In this document: positions 22,688 through 35,139 of the stretch, piece after piece
How positions within the stretch are numbered: position 1 is the first letter of the stretch
How the letters are laid out: each line of letters starts with the position of its first letter
From: Seison nebaliae
Lineage: Eukaryota > Rotifera > Pararotatoria > Seisonacea > Seisonidae
Assembly: GCA_023231475.1 (NCBI GenBank)
Contig: JALJEE010001928.1
Coordinates: forward strand, 1-55,354
DNA length: 55,354 nucleotides
Reading direction: 5' to 3'
The notes under the pieces: generated by a model
What the model was told of the DNA's origin: nothing
The model's database searches: none
The model's input: only the letters and a program-made list of their open reading frames with translations
Translations under genes and position numbers: made by a program

Positions 22688-24323
22688 ATGACTTATCGAA
22701 GAATGCCTCAACCTATGCCACAACCTGACATGATGCCTGAACCTATGCCTGCACCAATGCCCGCTCCTATGCCGGCACCGATGCCTGCTCCAGTTCAGCG
22801 ACCACGACGACGACGTCCTCGACCTGCACCAATGCCAATGCCAATGCCAGCTCCAATGCCAATGCCAGCGCCAATGCCAATGCCAATGCCACAACCGTCT
22901 TTCGAGTCGATGCCAATTCAATCATCTAGTTATGCTGAATTCCCATCCAGCAGTTCGTTTGATGAAGGTTTTGACATGGGAGGTTATGAAGATTTTGGAG
23001 AGCCGATGCAAATGGAACCTATGCAAATGGGACCACCACCACCACCTCCAATGATGCAAGCCCCAATGCCTCCAATGCAACAACAGGAAGATGAATTCGA
23101 ATATGGTTGGCTTCATTTCGGATATGGTCCAGTAGCACAATGTGGACCAGGAGAAGAATTAGCTGGATATATTGTTCCAGTCATCGATCAACCAGGAGGT
23201 GACGATGATTTCCAAGATTATGGATTTAGTTATGAACCAATGTTACCCCCAAGTGAACCGTTACCACAACCTCCACGACCAATTTATGCTCCACCTGCTC
23301 CACGACCATTTGGCCGACCAAAACGACAACGTCGTCCAGATATTCAAATTGAACCTTATCCAGTTCAAATGCCAAGTGGATCATTCTCCGGAGGAGATTA
23401 TGGACCACCACCAATGCCTTCAAGAAGTTATCGACGAGGACCACCACCAATGCCAGCTCCAATGCCAGCACCGATGCCAGGACCAATGTTAGGACCAATG
23501 CCAGGACCAATGCCAGGACCTATGCCAGGACCCATGCCAGGACCTATGCCAGGACCAATGCCAAGACGGTCAGCATCGTTCTCTTCAAGTGGTTATGAAT
23601 ATCGAGGAAAATACCAAATGAATCAACAACAAGCTGAACCAAAATATATCATGAGAGAATATTATATGGGACCGGCACCACCACCTCAATATCGACAGGA
23701 AAGACAACGTCTTCCAACTCCAAGTACCCCAAGTACATTAGAACAAGTTTCGAATTAATTCTTTAAAATAATAGTACACATTTTAAAAAGGTTGTGGTCA
23801 AACCAAAACCACAAGAAATCATCGAGAAAGTTATTTACAAGAAGAATACTCCACCTCCACAGGTGCGCATGAGATATGAACAAGGACCTACACCCGAACC
23901 TGTATACAAAGAAAGGTAATCTTCTACATTAAGTTTTCATTTTAAATATTCTTTTATCTTAGACAACAAAATGTACCACCAGCGCCACATCATTTCAAGA
24001 ACAATCCACCACCTGTCGATTGTTCGGGACGATTCCATGGTAATACTCAAAGTGCGGCAATTATGCAACAACATGGCGGTATGTCGGGTGGTATGTCTGG
24101 AGGTATGTCTGGAGGATATTCTGGCGGTATGTCTGGAGGTATGTCTGGAGGTTATGCTGGTGGTCAATCAGGTGGATTTTCCACATCTAGCCGTCGCATG
24201 AAGAATGGAAGTGGAAGTTTCAGACAAGGAATGGAAGGACAAGATGGTATGTCATATATGACATCACGAAGTGGTCGTTATACTGATTCCCAAATGGGTG
24301 GCATGAATCCAATTATGGAATAA
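22688..24323 (+). CDS. Low-complexity structural protein B (Met-Pro repeats, charged motif, Gly-Met-Ser tail)
   Basis: Three exons (22688-23746, 23791-23915, 23963-24323) join in frame to 514 residues. Exon 1 has two blocks of Met-Pro repeats, PMPAPMPAPMP near the start and PGPMPGPMPGPMP near 23480-23570. Between them is a non-repetitive core with FEYGWLHFGYGPVAQCGPG, EELAGYIVPVIDQPG and FSYEPMLPPSEPLP. Exon 2 carries the charged motif VVVKPKPQEIIEKVIYKKN followed by TPPPQVRMRYEQG, closely matching gene A (RPKPQQIIERIIEKPSTPPP). Exon 3 has GGMSGGMSGGYSGG repeats and a Ser/Gly tail. No signal peptide is seen. The composition suggests a fibrous or cortical structural protein. Family and location are unknown. 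Gene B lies 0.5 kb downstream of A in the same orientation. Confidence 0.75.
22737..22895 (+). repeat. Met-Pro coding repeat block 1
   Basis: Short tandem units of 6-12 bp (CCAATGCC, GCTCCTATGCCG and similar) encode PMPAPMPAPMP and PMPMPAPMPMP, interrupted by a basic RPRRRRPRP segment. They lie in the first exon of low-complexity gene B. The open frame on the opposite strand (22676-22921) is a mirror of this repeat. Confidence 0.8.
23448..23568 (+). repeat. Met-Pro coding repeat block 2 (PGPM units)
   Basis: About ten near-identical 12-bp units of the type CCAGGACCAATG, encoding PGPM, directly in frame in low-complexity gene B. The copies are more uniform than in block 1, which suggests younger expansion or homogenisation. 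Opposite-strand frames over this block are mirrors. Confidence 0.8.
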
Positions 24324-25296
24324 ACATTCTTCACGAACAAAATATCGTCAATGAAATTAACTTTAGACACAAAAAAAACTCTGTTTTCTTTAAATTATTT
24401 TTTTAACTTTCCTTTCCTCCTACCATATAACGGATAGCATTATTGTAATTTCCGTTCACTTTCTTTTATTATTCACTTATTTGATTTGCAACTATCGGCA
24501 ACGATTTATCTCGTTACTTCTCTTTCGTTTTTATCATCCGTCTGAACAAATTTATTTATGTTGTGAACAACAGATATTATTCTCGAAAAATATTATTGAT
24601 AGAAGATCCGACAGTTTAAATGAATTTGAAACCATTACATTTTCATCATTAGCCATTATTCATGAAGATCTTCCTTCGACTTTTTTCTTATTTCATTCAC
24701 TCTTTAATTCTCATCTAAACTATTTCCTTTCCAATATTTCTTCTAAAACTTTTATCTGTTACATAACTCAATCTCACCTCAATTCTTTTAATTTCAAACA
24801 AAATCATATCGCTACGATGTGTACATTCATCACAATATCTCTCACAGTATGAAACAGGTAAGAAGAAGGAAAAAGAAGAACGATAAATAAAATAATAAGA
24901 ATCGAAACAAAACGAGAAAGTTATCGGAGGAAAGAAAAAGAATTTTTCAACAAAACTCCAAAAATCGAAAAAAAAAATAGATTAGATGTTCTATCTCTTC
25001 CCTAACAATTTTATTCAAACTGTCCATCCTTATCTTTTCAATTCATTTCTTGCATCATTCTTCATCTTCTAACTTTATTGAACATTTTTACTCTCAAATT
25101 ATTTTTCATGATATTATAATATTTCGCAACATATTTTTCGCTTTCTCAATAAAAACCGAAACTATTTTGACATTCAACTGAAAATGACCTTAAGATAAAT
25201 TTGGAGAAATTTATTTCACCTGAACATGCTAAATTCCAGTGTACTTCTATAAAAATTCATGATAATTTTTATTAAAACTATCAAGAACTTTTCAAG
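24324..25296. other. Intergenic interval
   Basis: About 1 kb between low-complexity gene B and the secreted-protein gene. A 123-codon open frame at 24481-24852 (plus) has Phe/Leu/Ser/His-rich composition typical of AT-rich noncoding DNA. I do not count it as a gene. No other feature is recognised. Confidence 0.5.
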
Positions 25297-26027
25297 ATGA
25301 AACTTTTCTTAATACCTTTCTTTCTTTTTGTGTCTGTGTGGAGCGATGTGGATATAATGCGTGACTTCTATCTGAGAACCATTCCTCAAACTGTCCATTC
25401 ACGAATATACGGTAATTCACGTAACGCCCATCCATTCCGTGTATATTACGACGATCCATTAATCATGAGTTCTGAAAATGCCAATGCCGGAAAAGGTACA
25501 ATTGGATATAATGATGCTCATTATAATCATTATGGTGTGCTATATAAAAATAGGAATTTGGATAACAATGATGAAGAGGATGATGAATTGACAGATGATG
25601 AAGAAGCAGAACGAGATAGTTTAATATTTGAAATTTATTATTTTTCATCCAAATATAATTCAAACAGATATTTTGGCTCGAGAAAAGAATTGTAATGTTA
25701 TGTTGGCACAATTACTCGCAAGTATGTTCAAAAATCGTCGACGACCGACAAATCAATTACGACGGGATGTTCGACGATTCCGAGATAGATATGATTCGTC
25801 TGGATGTGCAAGTTTTCTTCAAATTCCTTCTACGATAATATGATTATATAAATTTTATGAAAATAGGTTATCAAACAGCTTGCAAAAATTGGAAACGAGA
25901 CTTTAAAACTCTTCGAAATTGGATGAGTGATGATCGACATTTATCTCCCAAACAAAAGAAACAATTCACTTATCGATTGGACTTGTATCGATATTCATTG
26001 GACTCAGAATATTGTGGTAGAGATTAA
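25297..26027 (+). CDS. Small secreted protein with four cysteines, unknown family
   Basis: Three exons (25297-25618, 25668-25811, 25867-26027) with introns of 49 and 55 nt join exactly in frame to 208 residues. The N-terminus, MKLFLIPFFLFVSVWS, is a clear signal peptide. The first half is acidic (NNDEEDDELTDDEEAERD). The second half is basic with four cysteines, in CNVMLAQLLASMFKNRRRP, SSGCAS, TACKNWKRDFKTLRNW and SEYCGRD, which could make two disulfides. The many Arg/Lys residues after the acidic stretch could include prohormone-type cleavage sites (KNRRRP, QLRRDVRR), so a processed peptide is possible, but this is inference. I know no family with this pattern. It converges with VPS52, leaving about 117 bp between the stops. 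Confidence 0.7.
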
Positions 26028-26143
26028 AAGAATTGTTTATAGAGAAAATTTTCAAACCATTTTTGGAAATATAAAGGAAAGCAAATATTCAGGATTTCGA
26101 CTTTGATTCATTTAAATTCTCTTTAAATTTATTTCAAATAAAA

Positions 26144-29071
26144 TTATATTTTATATTTTTTTGCATCAACTAAAAGATTGTGATGTGAAATGATGGAGAG
26201 TGATCGATATTTCCCCATCAATAACTGACGTATTTCTGTTTGCGATGTAATTTGTGACATTTTCCGATGATGATCGATGAACGTTTGAACAATTAACTTC
26301 GCAAATGGAAAATTTAGTTGAATCTTCACAAGATATTTACGAAAAGGGAAAAACTTGTAGAAGATTTGATGAATTGACACTGTCAATAAACGCTTCCGAT
26401 ATTGATCGATGAATATTATCTAACGCTGATCTCCATTCAGCGTTGAAATGTTTAATGACTCCGATTAATTCTCCTTCATGTTCTTTCACCTTCACAATTG
26501 ATTTGTAGTTAAGAAGAACGATTAAAAGAAGAAATCTAACAATAATTGAAGCTACTTTTGTTTGTTTTTCATTTTCATTCAAATCCGATTGTTCATTAAA
26601 CGAATTGAGACGATTCGAATAAATGTTTATAAAATCTATTAATGGTCCGATGTAGTTCCGTAACGTCTCGTTGACATATTCATTGATATTGGGACGTAAA
26701 AGTGATGACCATTCAATAATACAATCTTCTAAATATTTTCCACGATCATTCATTGCTATTTGTAATTTTAAAGTTTCATTCGTATTCCTTAAATGAGTTC
26801 CGTCTTCTGGAAAATGTGTCTAGAAAATGAGGGTAAAGAGATGATGATGATGGAAATGATGAAAATTAAACTGATATCGATTTGATGATATGATTAACAT
26901 TATTGATGAGAAATACAAGTTGTTTCATTCGATCACTGTGATTGGATGCGATAAGAAGTAAAACATTCTCCATTTCGCTATTCATTGTCATCAAATTAAC
27001 TTTCATTCGATCATGACCATCAGTTATGGAGAAATATCCGATAGAATAAATTGTTGAAATGAAATGAGCAAATCTCTTCACAAACTATTCAGAAATATGA
27101 TTAAATTCTTCAAAAATATTATTAACTGGATGGATGGTATTATGGAAATTATCATTCATTTGTTTGGAGAGATGTATCTGTGAATTGGAAATACTTCTCG
27201 AATGGAGTTGCATAGTAATGTCGATTTTGGGCCAAATGATTCCCCATTCTTTTTTAATAAATCTTATTAAGATCATTTAAGGAATTTAATTAAACATTCA
27301 GAAGAATAATGTGAATTAATAACTTGTGGAATGCAGAGTAGAGAGTTAAATCTAAATTCTTTCCAAAACGATTCAACAAAACCACACAAATATAGAGAAG
27401 ATGTACATCGTGATGAGTATTAGTCAATAGATGTTCTTTTGTCAATTGATGTAAAGCGTTGAATGTTGATTCGAAAATACTTCCACATACTTCATCATTG
27501 ACATTCGTTGAATCGGTTGAAGGAAGGAGGAAGAAATCGTTCAAGAAACATTTCTCTCGTTCATAATTTTCTAATAAAGCAAACAACAGACTTCGATAAG
27601 CGATATCGAATGAAAACTGGAAATTTCAGAATTGTCGAATATTTCTTCTAAACATTTCTAACTTTATTCACAATTGCATGTGGAACAAGTGGAGGAGCAT
27701 CAATATAATCATTCATCAAAATTTCATGTCTATCATCTAATTATCGATAAATGAATGAACAAATCTCTCGGAAATAATAAATAAACCAATATCATAAATA
27801 GAAACGACTTCTTGATTATCTTTAGCTTCTTCTGTTGTTGAATTGAAGAATAATGATCCGAAAACATTTTTTGCTGTATTTTTAATAGATCGAAAATCTT
27901 TCTGATAAATATCTCCCAATAAATCATTCCGATTCTCATAAAACATCATACACTAGAGAAGAAGATTATTGAATTTAGAATCGATTGAAATTATTAACTG
28001 AATGACGATAAAGTTTAGTGGCATATAAGCGAAAATAATTTGCATGTAATTTATCCATAACTTCCACATAAATGCGACGAATATTCTCTCCGAGAATAGG
28101 TTGATGTGTTTGAAGGAAAGCGAAAATGAATCGATTCTTTATTAAACTTTCCTTCATCAATTCATAATTTACCTGATCTTTCTTCAATTGTTGTAATTTA
28201 TCAACGAGATGATCCTTTATTCGTTGAAGTGCCTATTTTTATTATCAGAAGATTAATCTCTTTCACTTACAAATTAATATATTTGAAACTTTTATTTTCA
28301 ATTGATTCAATAACGGTTCGATTTCATCACAAGCTCTTCCTCCATTCGTCAATTGTTGTTGTTGTTGAACGAACAACAATTTATGATGAAGTTCATGAAG
28401 ACTCTCGATGAATTGTTGCGATAAAATGTTATTATTCTTTCGATTTCCATCAACATTCGAATCAATATCATCTTCCATAATTGAACTTTGTATAATTGAA
28501 ATATTGATCACTCTTTCAACATTCAATCAACTAACCAAACCAGATTCTTTGGAATGATCAATTCATTAACAAATTGATTTAATTCATTTTTTATGGCACG
28601 TCGATTCTTCAATCGAATATTCATCTTCACCGATTGTCCTTGTAATGTCTGAATTTCTTGACTAATTCCACTCAAATTCGATTCGAACGTTGTTAACATT
28701 GATTCCATGCGCTTTATTAGAAAACTTATTTACATATAAGTGAAATGTGGTATAACTTGGAGAATTTCATCACACTTAACAATTTGATGATGAAGTTGAA
28801 GGACGTTTTTGGATTCGTTAATATCTACATAAAATATCAATTTCAGATCGAAAAACTAAGAAACAGTCTTTTATTGATTCGTTTTCGATATGGTTCAATT
28901 CTTTATCGATCTTCTTCGATTGACTCTCAACGTCTTCATTCTACAGTTTTTTTCTTTATTAAAATCACAATTTGAAAAGTAATAATCATGAACTTCTGAT
29001 AGTTCCAAGTCCAAATCTTCCATATTTTTCATGATATCCATTATGTTCGTTTCTTTCATCTCCATCGTCAT
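26144..29071 (-). CDS. VPS52: VPS52, GARP/EARP tethering-complex subunit
   Basis: VPS52 tethers endosome-derived vesicles at the trans-Golgi. The minus strand reads through family landmarks in order: LNHIENESIKDYINESKNVL, LHHQIVKCDEILQRMESML, TTFESNLSGISQEIQTLQGQ, MNIRLKNRRAIKNELNQFV, then FIFAFLQTHQPILGENIRRIY, YRSLLFALLENYEREKCFLN, RMKQLVFLINNVNHII and a C-terminal region ending KKYKI. The start ATG at 29071 opens MTMEMKETNIMDIMK and reaches the conserved core across two small introns. About ten introns are present, nearly all 40-70 nt, with one of only 31 nt (26324-26354). The N-terminal coiled-coil core is best conserved; the middle is diverged. Gene boundaries are well supported; some inner exon edges are by eye. 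Confidence 0.9.
26324..26354 (-). other. Ultra-short (31-nt) intron in VPS52
   Basis: On the minus strand, GTTTTTCCC to TTGTGAAG separates NLLQ from IQLNFPFAKLI. Reading straight through hits a stop after VFPFS; removing 31 nt restores the VPS52 frame. The ends are GT and AG. This is near the lower size limit for spliceosomal introns in animals. Confidence 0.6.
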
Positions 29072-29945
29072 GTCCTTGTCATTTGTCTCTAAATATCATA
29101 CTTAATTATTATTTCTAATTCTTTTTTTTTCAGCCGGCAATTTCAAGTTATTAACTAATTTCAATAGTACTTCTAAAATACAGACTTATTCTAGTAATCC
29201 CAAATCCCCCTTGTTCATATCGATTGTAGAAAATCATCTCAGACGTTTCTTTTTCCTAAGATAGTACGAAAAAAAGGAAGCTACCCCCAATTTTTTTAAT
29301 GCCCAATTTAATAATGAAGAGAGAAAGGTGCTTAGTAAAGAGAAACTTCGGAGATACTTTGTATTTAACGTTTATATCAGTCATGATTCTACATAATTAT
29401 CCATAATTCTAATCTAATTACATCTAATAATCTATTATTTTGATATGATAACTGATAAATTAAGTTTCTTATTTTTTACAAAGTTACTGTGCAGCGATTT
29501 TTCAATACATCGAATTTCCGATTATTATTAATGATATAATTAATACGTTATAAATTATATGTTATATTATTTGAAGTTTATAAGGTAAGATTAACTATAA
29601 CTTATTCTAATACAACTGTATTAATTTCTGTGTTTAAAAATTTCGAACTATTCGAATTTAAGTTAAGTTATTCGTTTAACAAGTCTCTTTATAAATAGAA
29701 AAGTTGAAAATATTAAAAAAAATAAGATCGATGTTTAGGTGGATTTTGAAAAGAATCTAGATATATGGAAATATCGGTTTGATGTGGTCGTTGTAAAAAT
29801 ATCTAGGGAAGTATTTTTCTCCAGTTCTTTAAACGAACCGCCAAAGTTGCTCTAAGATATTGGAGGAGTAGTTAAAATAGAAATGGAAGTCAATTTCGTA
29901 GATGAAAGCAAAAAGGGCGAAGTTAAGAAAATAATTTACCGGATG
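29072..29945. other. Intergenic interval between VPS52 and the receptor gene
   Basis: About 0.9 kb of AT-rich noncoding DNA between the 5' end of VPS52 and the 3' end of the minus-strand receptor. It would contain the VPS52 promoter. I see no repeat, RNA gene or open frame worth calling. Confidence 0.5.
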
Positions 29946-32140
29946 TCAATTTTCTTGATATAGTTGAGAGATGTTGTCAAAGGTTGAATTGTAATATCGG
30001 AGGAAGATAATCGGAGCAATTCCCCACATAATCACATTGCATGAAATATTGAATCCGAGAAACATGAAGAAGACAAGACGATTTAAAATTGTTAAATCTT
30101 CTCTGATGGAATCGATATCTTGAGGAATGCTTGTACCCATTGACGCCACAACTGACGTGTCAATTGAAGGCCAACTTCGCTTGCGATCTTGTGTTGAATC
30201 AAAAGATTTATTCAGAGCACATTGACTTCCTAATTTACTCTTTCTACTTCTGATATCATAGACAGTGGATGATCTATATATATTGGAGAGAAATGTGAAG
30301 AAAAATTTTCTTATAATTTTCTAACTCGATATATTTTTTGGAAGGATGATATTTGTCCATTTTTCTATTTTTCCTCGGTAAGGCGAGAGATAATTCATTT
30401 TTCTGTTCCTTTCATAAATCTAATTAAAATTTAGAGTTATTTAAATTAAACTTCATTCATTTTTTGGAGGTCGTTCTCCGAAATATTTTTCGCGATATAT
30501 TCGACCCAATCCGGTTGCATACCCTCCGATTGTAGCCACACAGTAGCGTATTGGGATGCGGTTTGATTCCGTCGATTAAGAGGACCATCTTCTGGTTCAT
30601 CTGATGAATCCATACGATGATTGGTACTGAAAAAAAAACAGTTATAAACTGTTCAGTTATAAAATGGAAAACTGGTCAAAAATCTTTTTGAGAGGATGTC
30701 CAACGGCATGAATTTTCGAGAAACTTTTAGAAGGATTTGTTGAATTTCTAATTCGATTATATTTCGACATTTCCTTTTTATTCTTATTCCGACTAGTTAA
30801 TTTGGAAGGACGAACAAAACATGAACGCCAAATGAGTAGAATAGTTCGAAAGAATTGAGGTATTCGTTTGTTTTCTTGAAGTTTGTTAAAGTAACTGAAC
30901 CAGACCATAGCACAAATGGAGAATCCCATACATTGGGTTAAATAGATTGATATCCAAGGGACAGATTCACTTTGTGTTGGTAACATTTTACCTAAACTCA
31001 AAGCATACAATGAATATCCGAGCATGATGGAAATGCCTGTGAAGGAGGAAGATATGAGTCAATCATTAATTAAGGAAGAAAAACCCATTTGCATTTCTTG
31101 TTGGAAGGGAATGAAGAATGAAACGAGAGTTAAAGTTGTCAACATTAATGTAGGCAAAACGGAATTATAGATGACATGAAGCGGCTTCCTCCTCACATAA
31201 AGAGAATAATAAATTTCACTGAAACTATAATTCTCGAATTTCCAAGCAGCGTAATATGTCTCCGCTCGTCTTCCTGTCATACCTAGAATGATGGATATTG
31301 ATATTAATCAATTTTCTTCATCAAATAACGAACCGATGATACTCCATTCGGAATTCGGTACAACTTCCGACAAATCGACAATCTCCGTTTTTACCGTATA
31401 GTTTAAGAATTTTGTAGAATGTGACCATGAACCGAACATTAAATCACATTTTTGTTCATCAAACGGAAACCAGTGAATTGTCATGCGACATCTCATTCTC
31501 ATTTTGGCCATTGGTGTCCCCCAAAATACCGTTCCATTATTTTGGACAATTGCATAGAGATATTGAGAGGGTGATAAAAAGCCTCGTTCATCTGCCGTCT
31601 TGTACATGAATGTATCGGGTGTCCATAAATCAGTTGTTGGAATTCGGAGAAAATTTGAATTATAAGTGTCCGTGTCCCAAACTAATCGATTATCTGTCCA
31701 TTTCTGATCGACGAAAGCGTTTATGACAATTACTTGATCCGTTTCAATCATATAAACTATTTGATTCATATTAATATTTAATTCAATCTAAAAATAAGAA
31801 AGAAAGTTATTTGAAAATCAAATCTAATTTTAACATGTACAGTTCCGTAAGGACGTTGATTGGAATCATATCTCGGTTTTGCTATTAGTCTTTTGATCAA
31901 TGCTTCTTCTTGATTGTCGTTCGAGTTTAAATCGGCTTGATTATTCGAATGATAACCGATTGGTCGTTGTTGATTGACAAGAACAATATTTTGATGGAAT
32001 TGTACTTTATCTTTTTGCGATATATTCGAATAAATTTTTGGGTCGTTGATATATGCATAGATGTCCCGAAAGATTACTACTTGGATAAGCAGATTATATA
32101 ACTGCATAGCTGTGAAAAGAAAAGAAAAGAAATGATACAT
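29946..32140 (-). CDS. Cys-loop ligand-gated ion channel, nicotinic-type non-alpha subunit (seven exons)
   Basis: Seven exons (32140-31835, 31787-31334, 31282-31085, 31036-30673, 30626-30452, 30402-30326, 30273-29946) join in frame to 633 residues with introns of 46-52 nt. A signal peptide (FFSFLFTAMQLYNLL) leads a divergent N-terminus, then the ligand-binding domain: INMNQIVYMIETDQVIVINAF, TDLWTPDTFMYKTADE, a Cys loop CRMTIHWFPFDEQKC (13 residues between cysteines) and FGSWSHSTKF. Loop C (RRAETYYAAWKFENYSFSE) lacks the paired cysteines of alpha subunits. M1 follows RRKPLHVIYN; M2 includes MGISIMLGYSLYALSLGKM; M3 includes GFSICAMVWFSYF; M4 includes FFMFLGFNISCNVIMWGI. It forms part of a pentameric channel, probably neuronal. 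It is clearly paralogous to the gene at 43854. A cation-selective nicotinic-like role is an inference. Confidence 0.88.
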
Positions 32141-32969
32141 TTAAAGCAAGTTGGATTATATTTATCAGATTATTGAAAAACAGTGAGAATATGTCTTGAA
32201 ATTTCCATCGGATAGATAATCTTTTAAATAATGTATAAACTTGTAACTCATTCACTAGTATTAGTTAAGATGCGATCTTGTTGGAAGATTCGAACTAGTT
32301 ATTATTTTTGGACATAATCTCTCCTTATAAATCTATCCTCCTTATCTAATATATATATTTATCCAACTTCTTGAAAAGTTAAGGACTGAAAATTTCTTTT
32401 CTGTAAATATGCTTCCAAGTGGATGTTTATTATTTCAATTAAGATTAATCATTAACGATAAATTATGTAATTTATGATTTTGAATGATTTTTACTTTCGG
32501 TAAGAATCGTCTGGTAAAATGTTGTCAGAGAAAACATACGTCGTTCAGGTCGAACATTTCGAGAGAATGATTGTTAATTAGTAATATTGACTAAATGAAG
32601 TGTCTAAAGTGACCGATTATAAATGGGAAAATGAGTTCTTCCTCTTTTTTCACAATGAGCAAATGGAATCAAATGTGAGTGAGATGTGGAGACGAGTAGC
32701 CTTAGATAAGATTTTAAAATAAATAAAGACATAAATGTGATCGTTAAATAATTTGTGCGGATAAACTGTCGGAGATGAACATAATAAAACCTATTCGTTC
32801 TGTTTCTTATGATTTTTTGATGCGCACACGTCTAAATATGGTGAAATAGAATTGTTCGAATGATGAAATCGACGTACAACATCTAGAATTACATACGATT
32901 TCGACCATACATATATATATCAATAAATGGCATGGAGCGATCGATTTCATTCGTACGAAGCAAACTGAA

Positions 32970-33003
32970 GGAAGAAAGGAATTGTTGCAATTCCTTTCCT
33001 TCC
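32970..33003. other. Imperfect hairpin upstream of the minus-strand receptor
   Basis: GGAAGAAAGGAATTG pairs with CAATTCCTTTCCTTCC across a 3-nt loop TTG, with one bulged base: about 15 base pairs in all. It lies 0.8 kb upstream of the start codon of the minus-strand receptor gene, in noncoding DNA. Confidence 0.6.
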
Positions 33004-34449
33004 AAAATTAGTAACAAATAAATGAAAGTGTTCGGCAAATGTCATATAAAAAGGTTAGTCGTTTCTTATTCTACCTGTGTGTAAGAAAATTCCTACTTAA
33101 GAAGTATTATTACATCATTTTTCGGATACCATCTGATTTCATCAATGTCATAAGTTTTCCTTTTATCGATGTTCTGTTTTCAATTATCATTTACACTATC
33201 TTCCTATATTGTCTTCCTTCTACTCTCCTTACCCTCCCGAAAACACTTGTAACAGAAACACAAGTTCTCAAGCAGTGTCGTAGCATTAATAAACATTCGA
33301 TCAACATTAGAACCGGATTGATGTTCTTTTCTCCACTGTCATGATTCTTTCGATATATGATTATTACGTAATAAATCAATATTTAATAGGCTAGAAATCC
33401 GTTAAAAATGGAACAATTGAAGAAAATTAAGCATAGAATATGTATTTGTATATGTGTGTAAAATTTGCATTTTTTTTATTAGAACAATTCTAATCCGAAA
33501 TTCAAGTAACTATAATATGTTTCGGATACTTAAATCGAATTGTCTTTTTCAGAACTTTAAATGAACAGTCGTTGTTTAAGAAATTACTTTGATAATTTCT
33601 TCCGTTTTACGAATAACGATATTCTTTCCATGACATGTGCATAACTAATATATTCTTAGGGTTGCTTTTAATGTACCAAATTGGAATTCATTCAACCTTT
33701 CCTTTCGATGGTTGGAAGGAAATAATGAAACTTTTGACTTTTCTATATTACTACTTTCATTTTATCGAATTATGATCAAGAATGAATAAATATAGTTTTG
33801 CACTAAACTATGTGAAAAGGTTAATTTTAAAAAAGGAATACGTACAAGTGACAACAATCATCCAAAAACCGACCACTAATTATAGTGATATGTGTGAGTG
33901 AGTGGATTCATATGAGACAATCAAATATTGCGAATATTCATTAACATTGTAAATTACGTGTTGATCGTGTTAGAAAATTTATTATATTATATCGAAATTG
34001 CATTTCACATCATTCGGTTGGAATGAGAAGATGAAGAAAGGAACATGGTAAGGATAAGTCGAAGACGTTCGACTGGTATCCAAAATGTTGGATTGTGCAC
34101 ATGGACATAAAAGCGTATCGCTCAACGAAAATATACGCAGCGTATGTGAATATGTGTGCACAGTCTCCTATTATGCTGCTCATGAACATTGTACGTATCT
34201 GTAAATAAATAAAATACAACATCTTAAGTTGTTGAGTCAAATTTTTACCTTTTTTGCACAGCATTATATGTGAAAAATAAATGTTTTGATCTATTGTTCT
34301 CTTATGAGCAAATTTCATTCTTTCACTTCTCTAACGACTCTTAACTACCACTGAAAACGTAATAGGAAAGCTTAGTGAAGAAAATTTTCTGTTCCTATAT
34401 TCCTTTAATCCATATATGGGATATTATGTATATCCATTTAATTAGAATC

Positions 34450-34484
34450 ATTCATTCACTCACCTACCCACTCACTCACTCATT
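34450..34484. repeat. ACTC-type microsatellite
   Basis: A short run of ATTC and ACTC tetranucleotides with a few interruptions, in noncoding DNA between the two receptor genes. Confidence 0.7.
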
Positions 34485-35139
34485 CTTGCCATTTTCAATT
34501 TTTCCATGGAACTACAATTCGTTTGACTTTATTCGTTTAGAACCGTTTGGACGACATTGAAAATCGTTTGTCCTAATATTTTTTTTAAAGTTTTCTCCGG
34601 TTGCCGAAAACGGATGTTAATAAGAAATTATGGAAGTGTCTGTTCATTCATATCCCTGTTCCGTTGATCCATTGTTACATTTGGAATTGGACGAAAAAGT
34701 TGCAATAAAATAGAATAAGAAAAAAAAACAGAAGAAACATGATGGAACGTGAAATATAAAAGAATTAACTCGGAAATTGTGTGCGATATGGAGAATTCAT
34801 CTTGTCATACAATAGAGGAATACATGCCATAAATTAATGATAATAATAAATGATTAACTTCGATAAGTTCTCTTCAGCTTCTTCGACTCATTTTTTCCTC
34901 ATCCTTTCCTTTAATATGTATCACTTTGTTACCATTACACTTACAAGAGAGGAAGAGTTGGATAAAAGTAAAATTGGAGAAATTTAGCTCATTTATTTCA
35001 CATTCCTTCTTTTATAATTTGATAAGAGCAACTTATTTAACGATCATTCTTTCAATATTCTGTCTGATCGTCGGATAAGTGTTGCTTACGATGTTGATTC
35101 TCATTCTTGGACAAAATAAAACTGTTTATCTATTCATTT

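Noticed and set aside
22676-22921. Trp/His-rich minus-strand frame
   Set aside because: Antisense of the Met-Pro repeats; composition follows directly from them.
24481-24852. 123-codon plus-strand frame
   Set aside because: Phe/Ser/Leu/Ile/His-rich composition typical of random AT-rich sequence; no domain and no matching exon context.
33039-33344. 101-codon plus-strand frame in the receptor gene desert
   Set aside because: Noncoding composition, with no signal for a start or partner exons and no domain.
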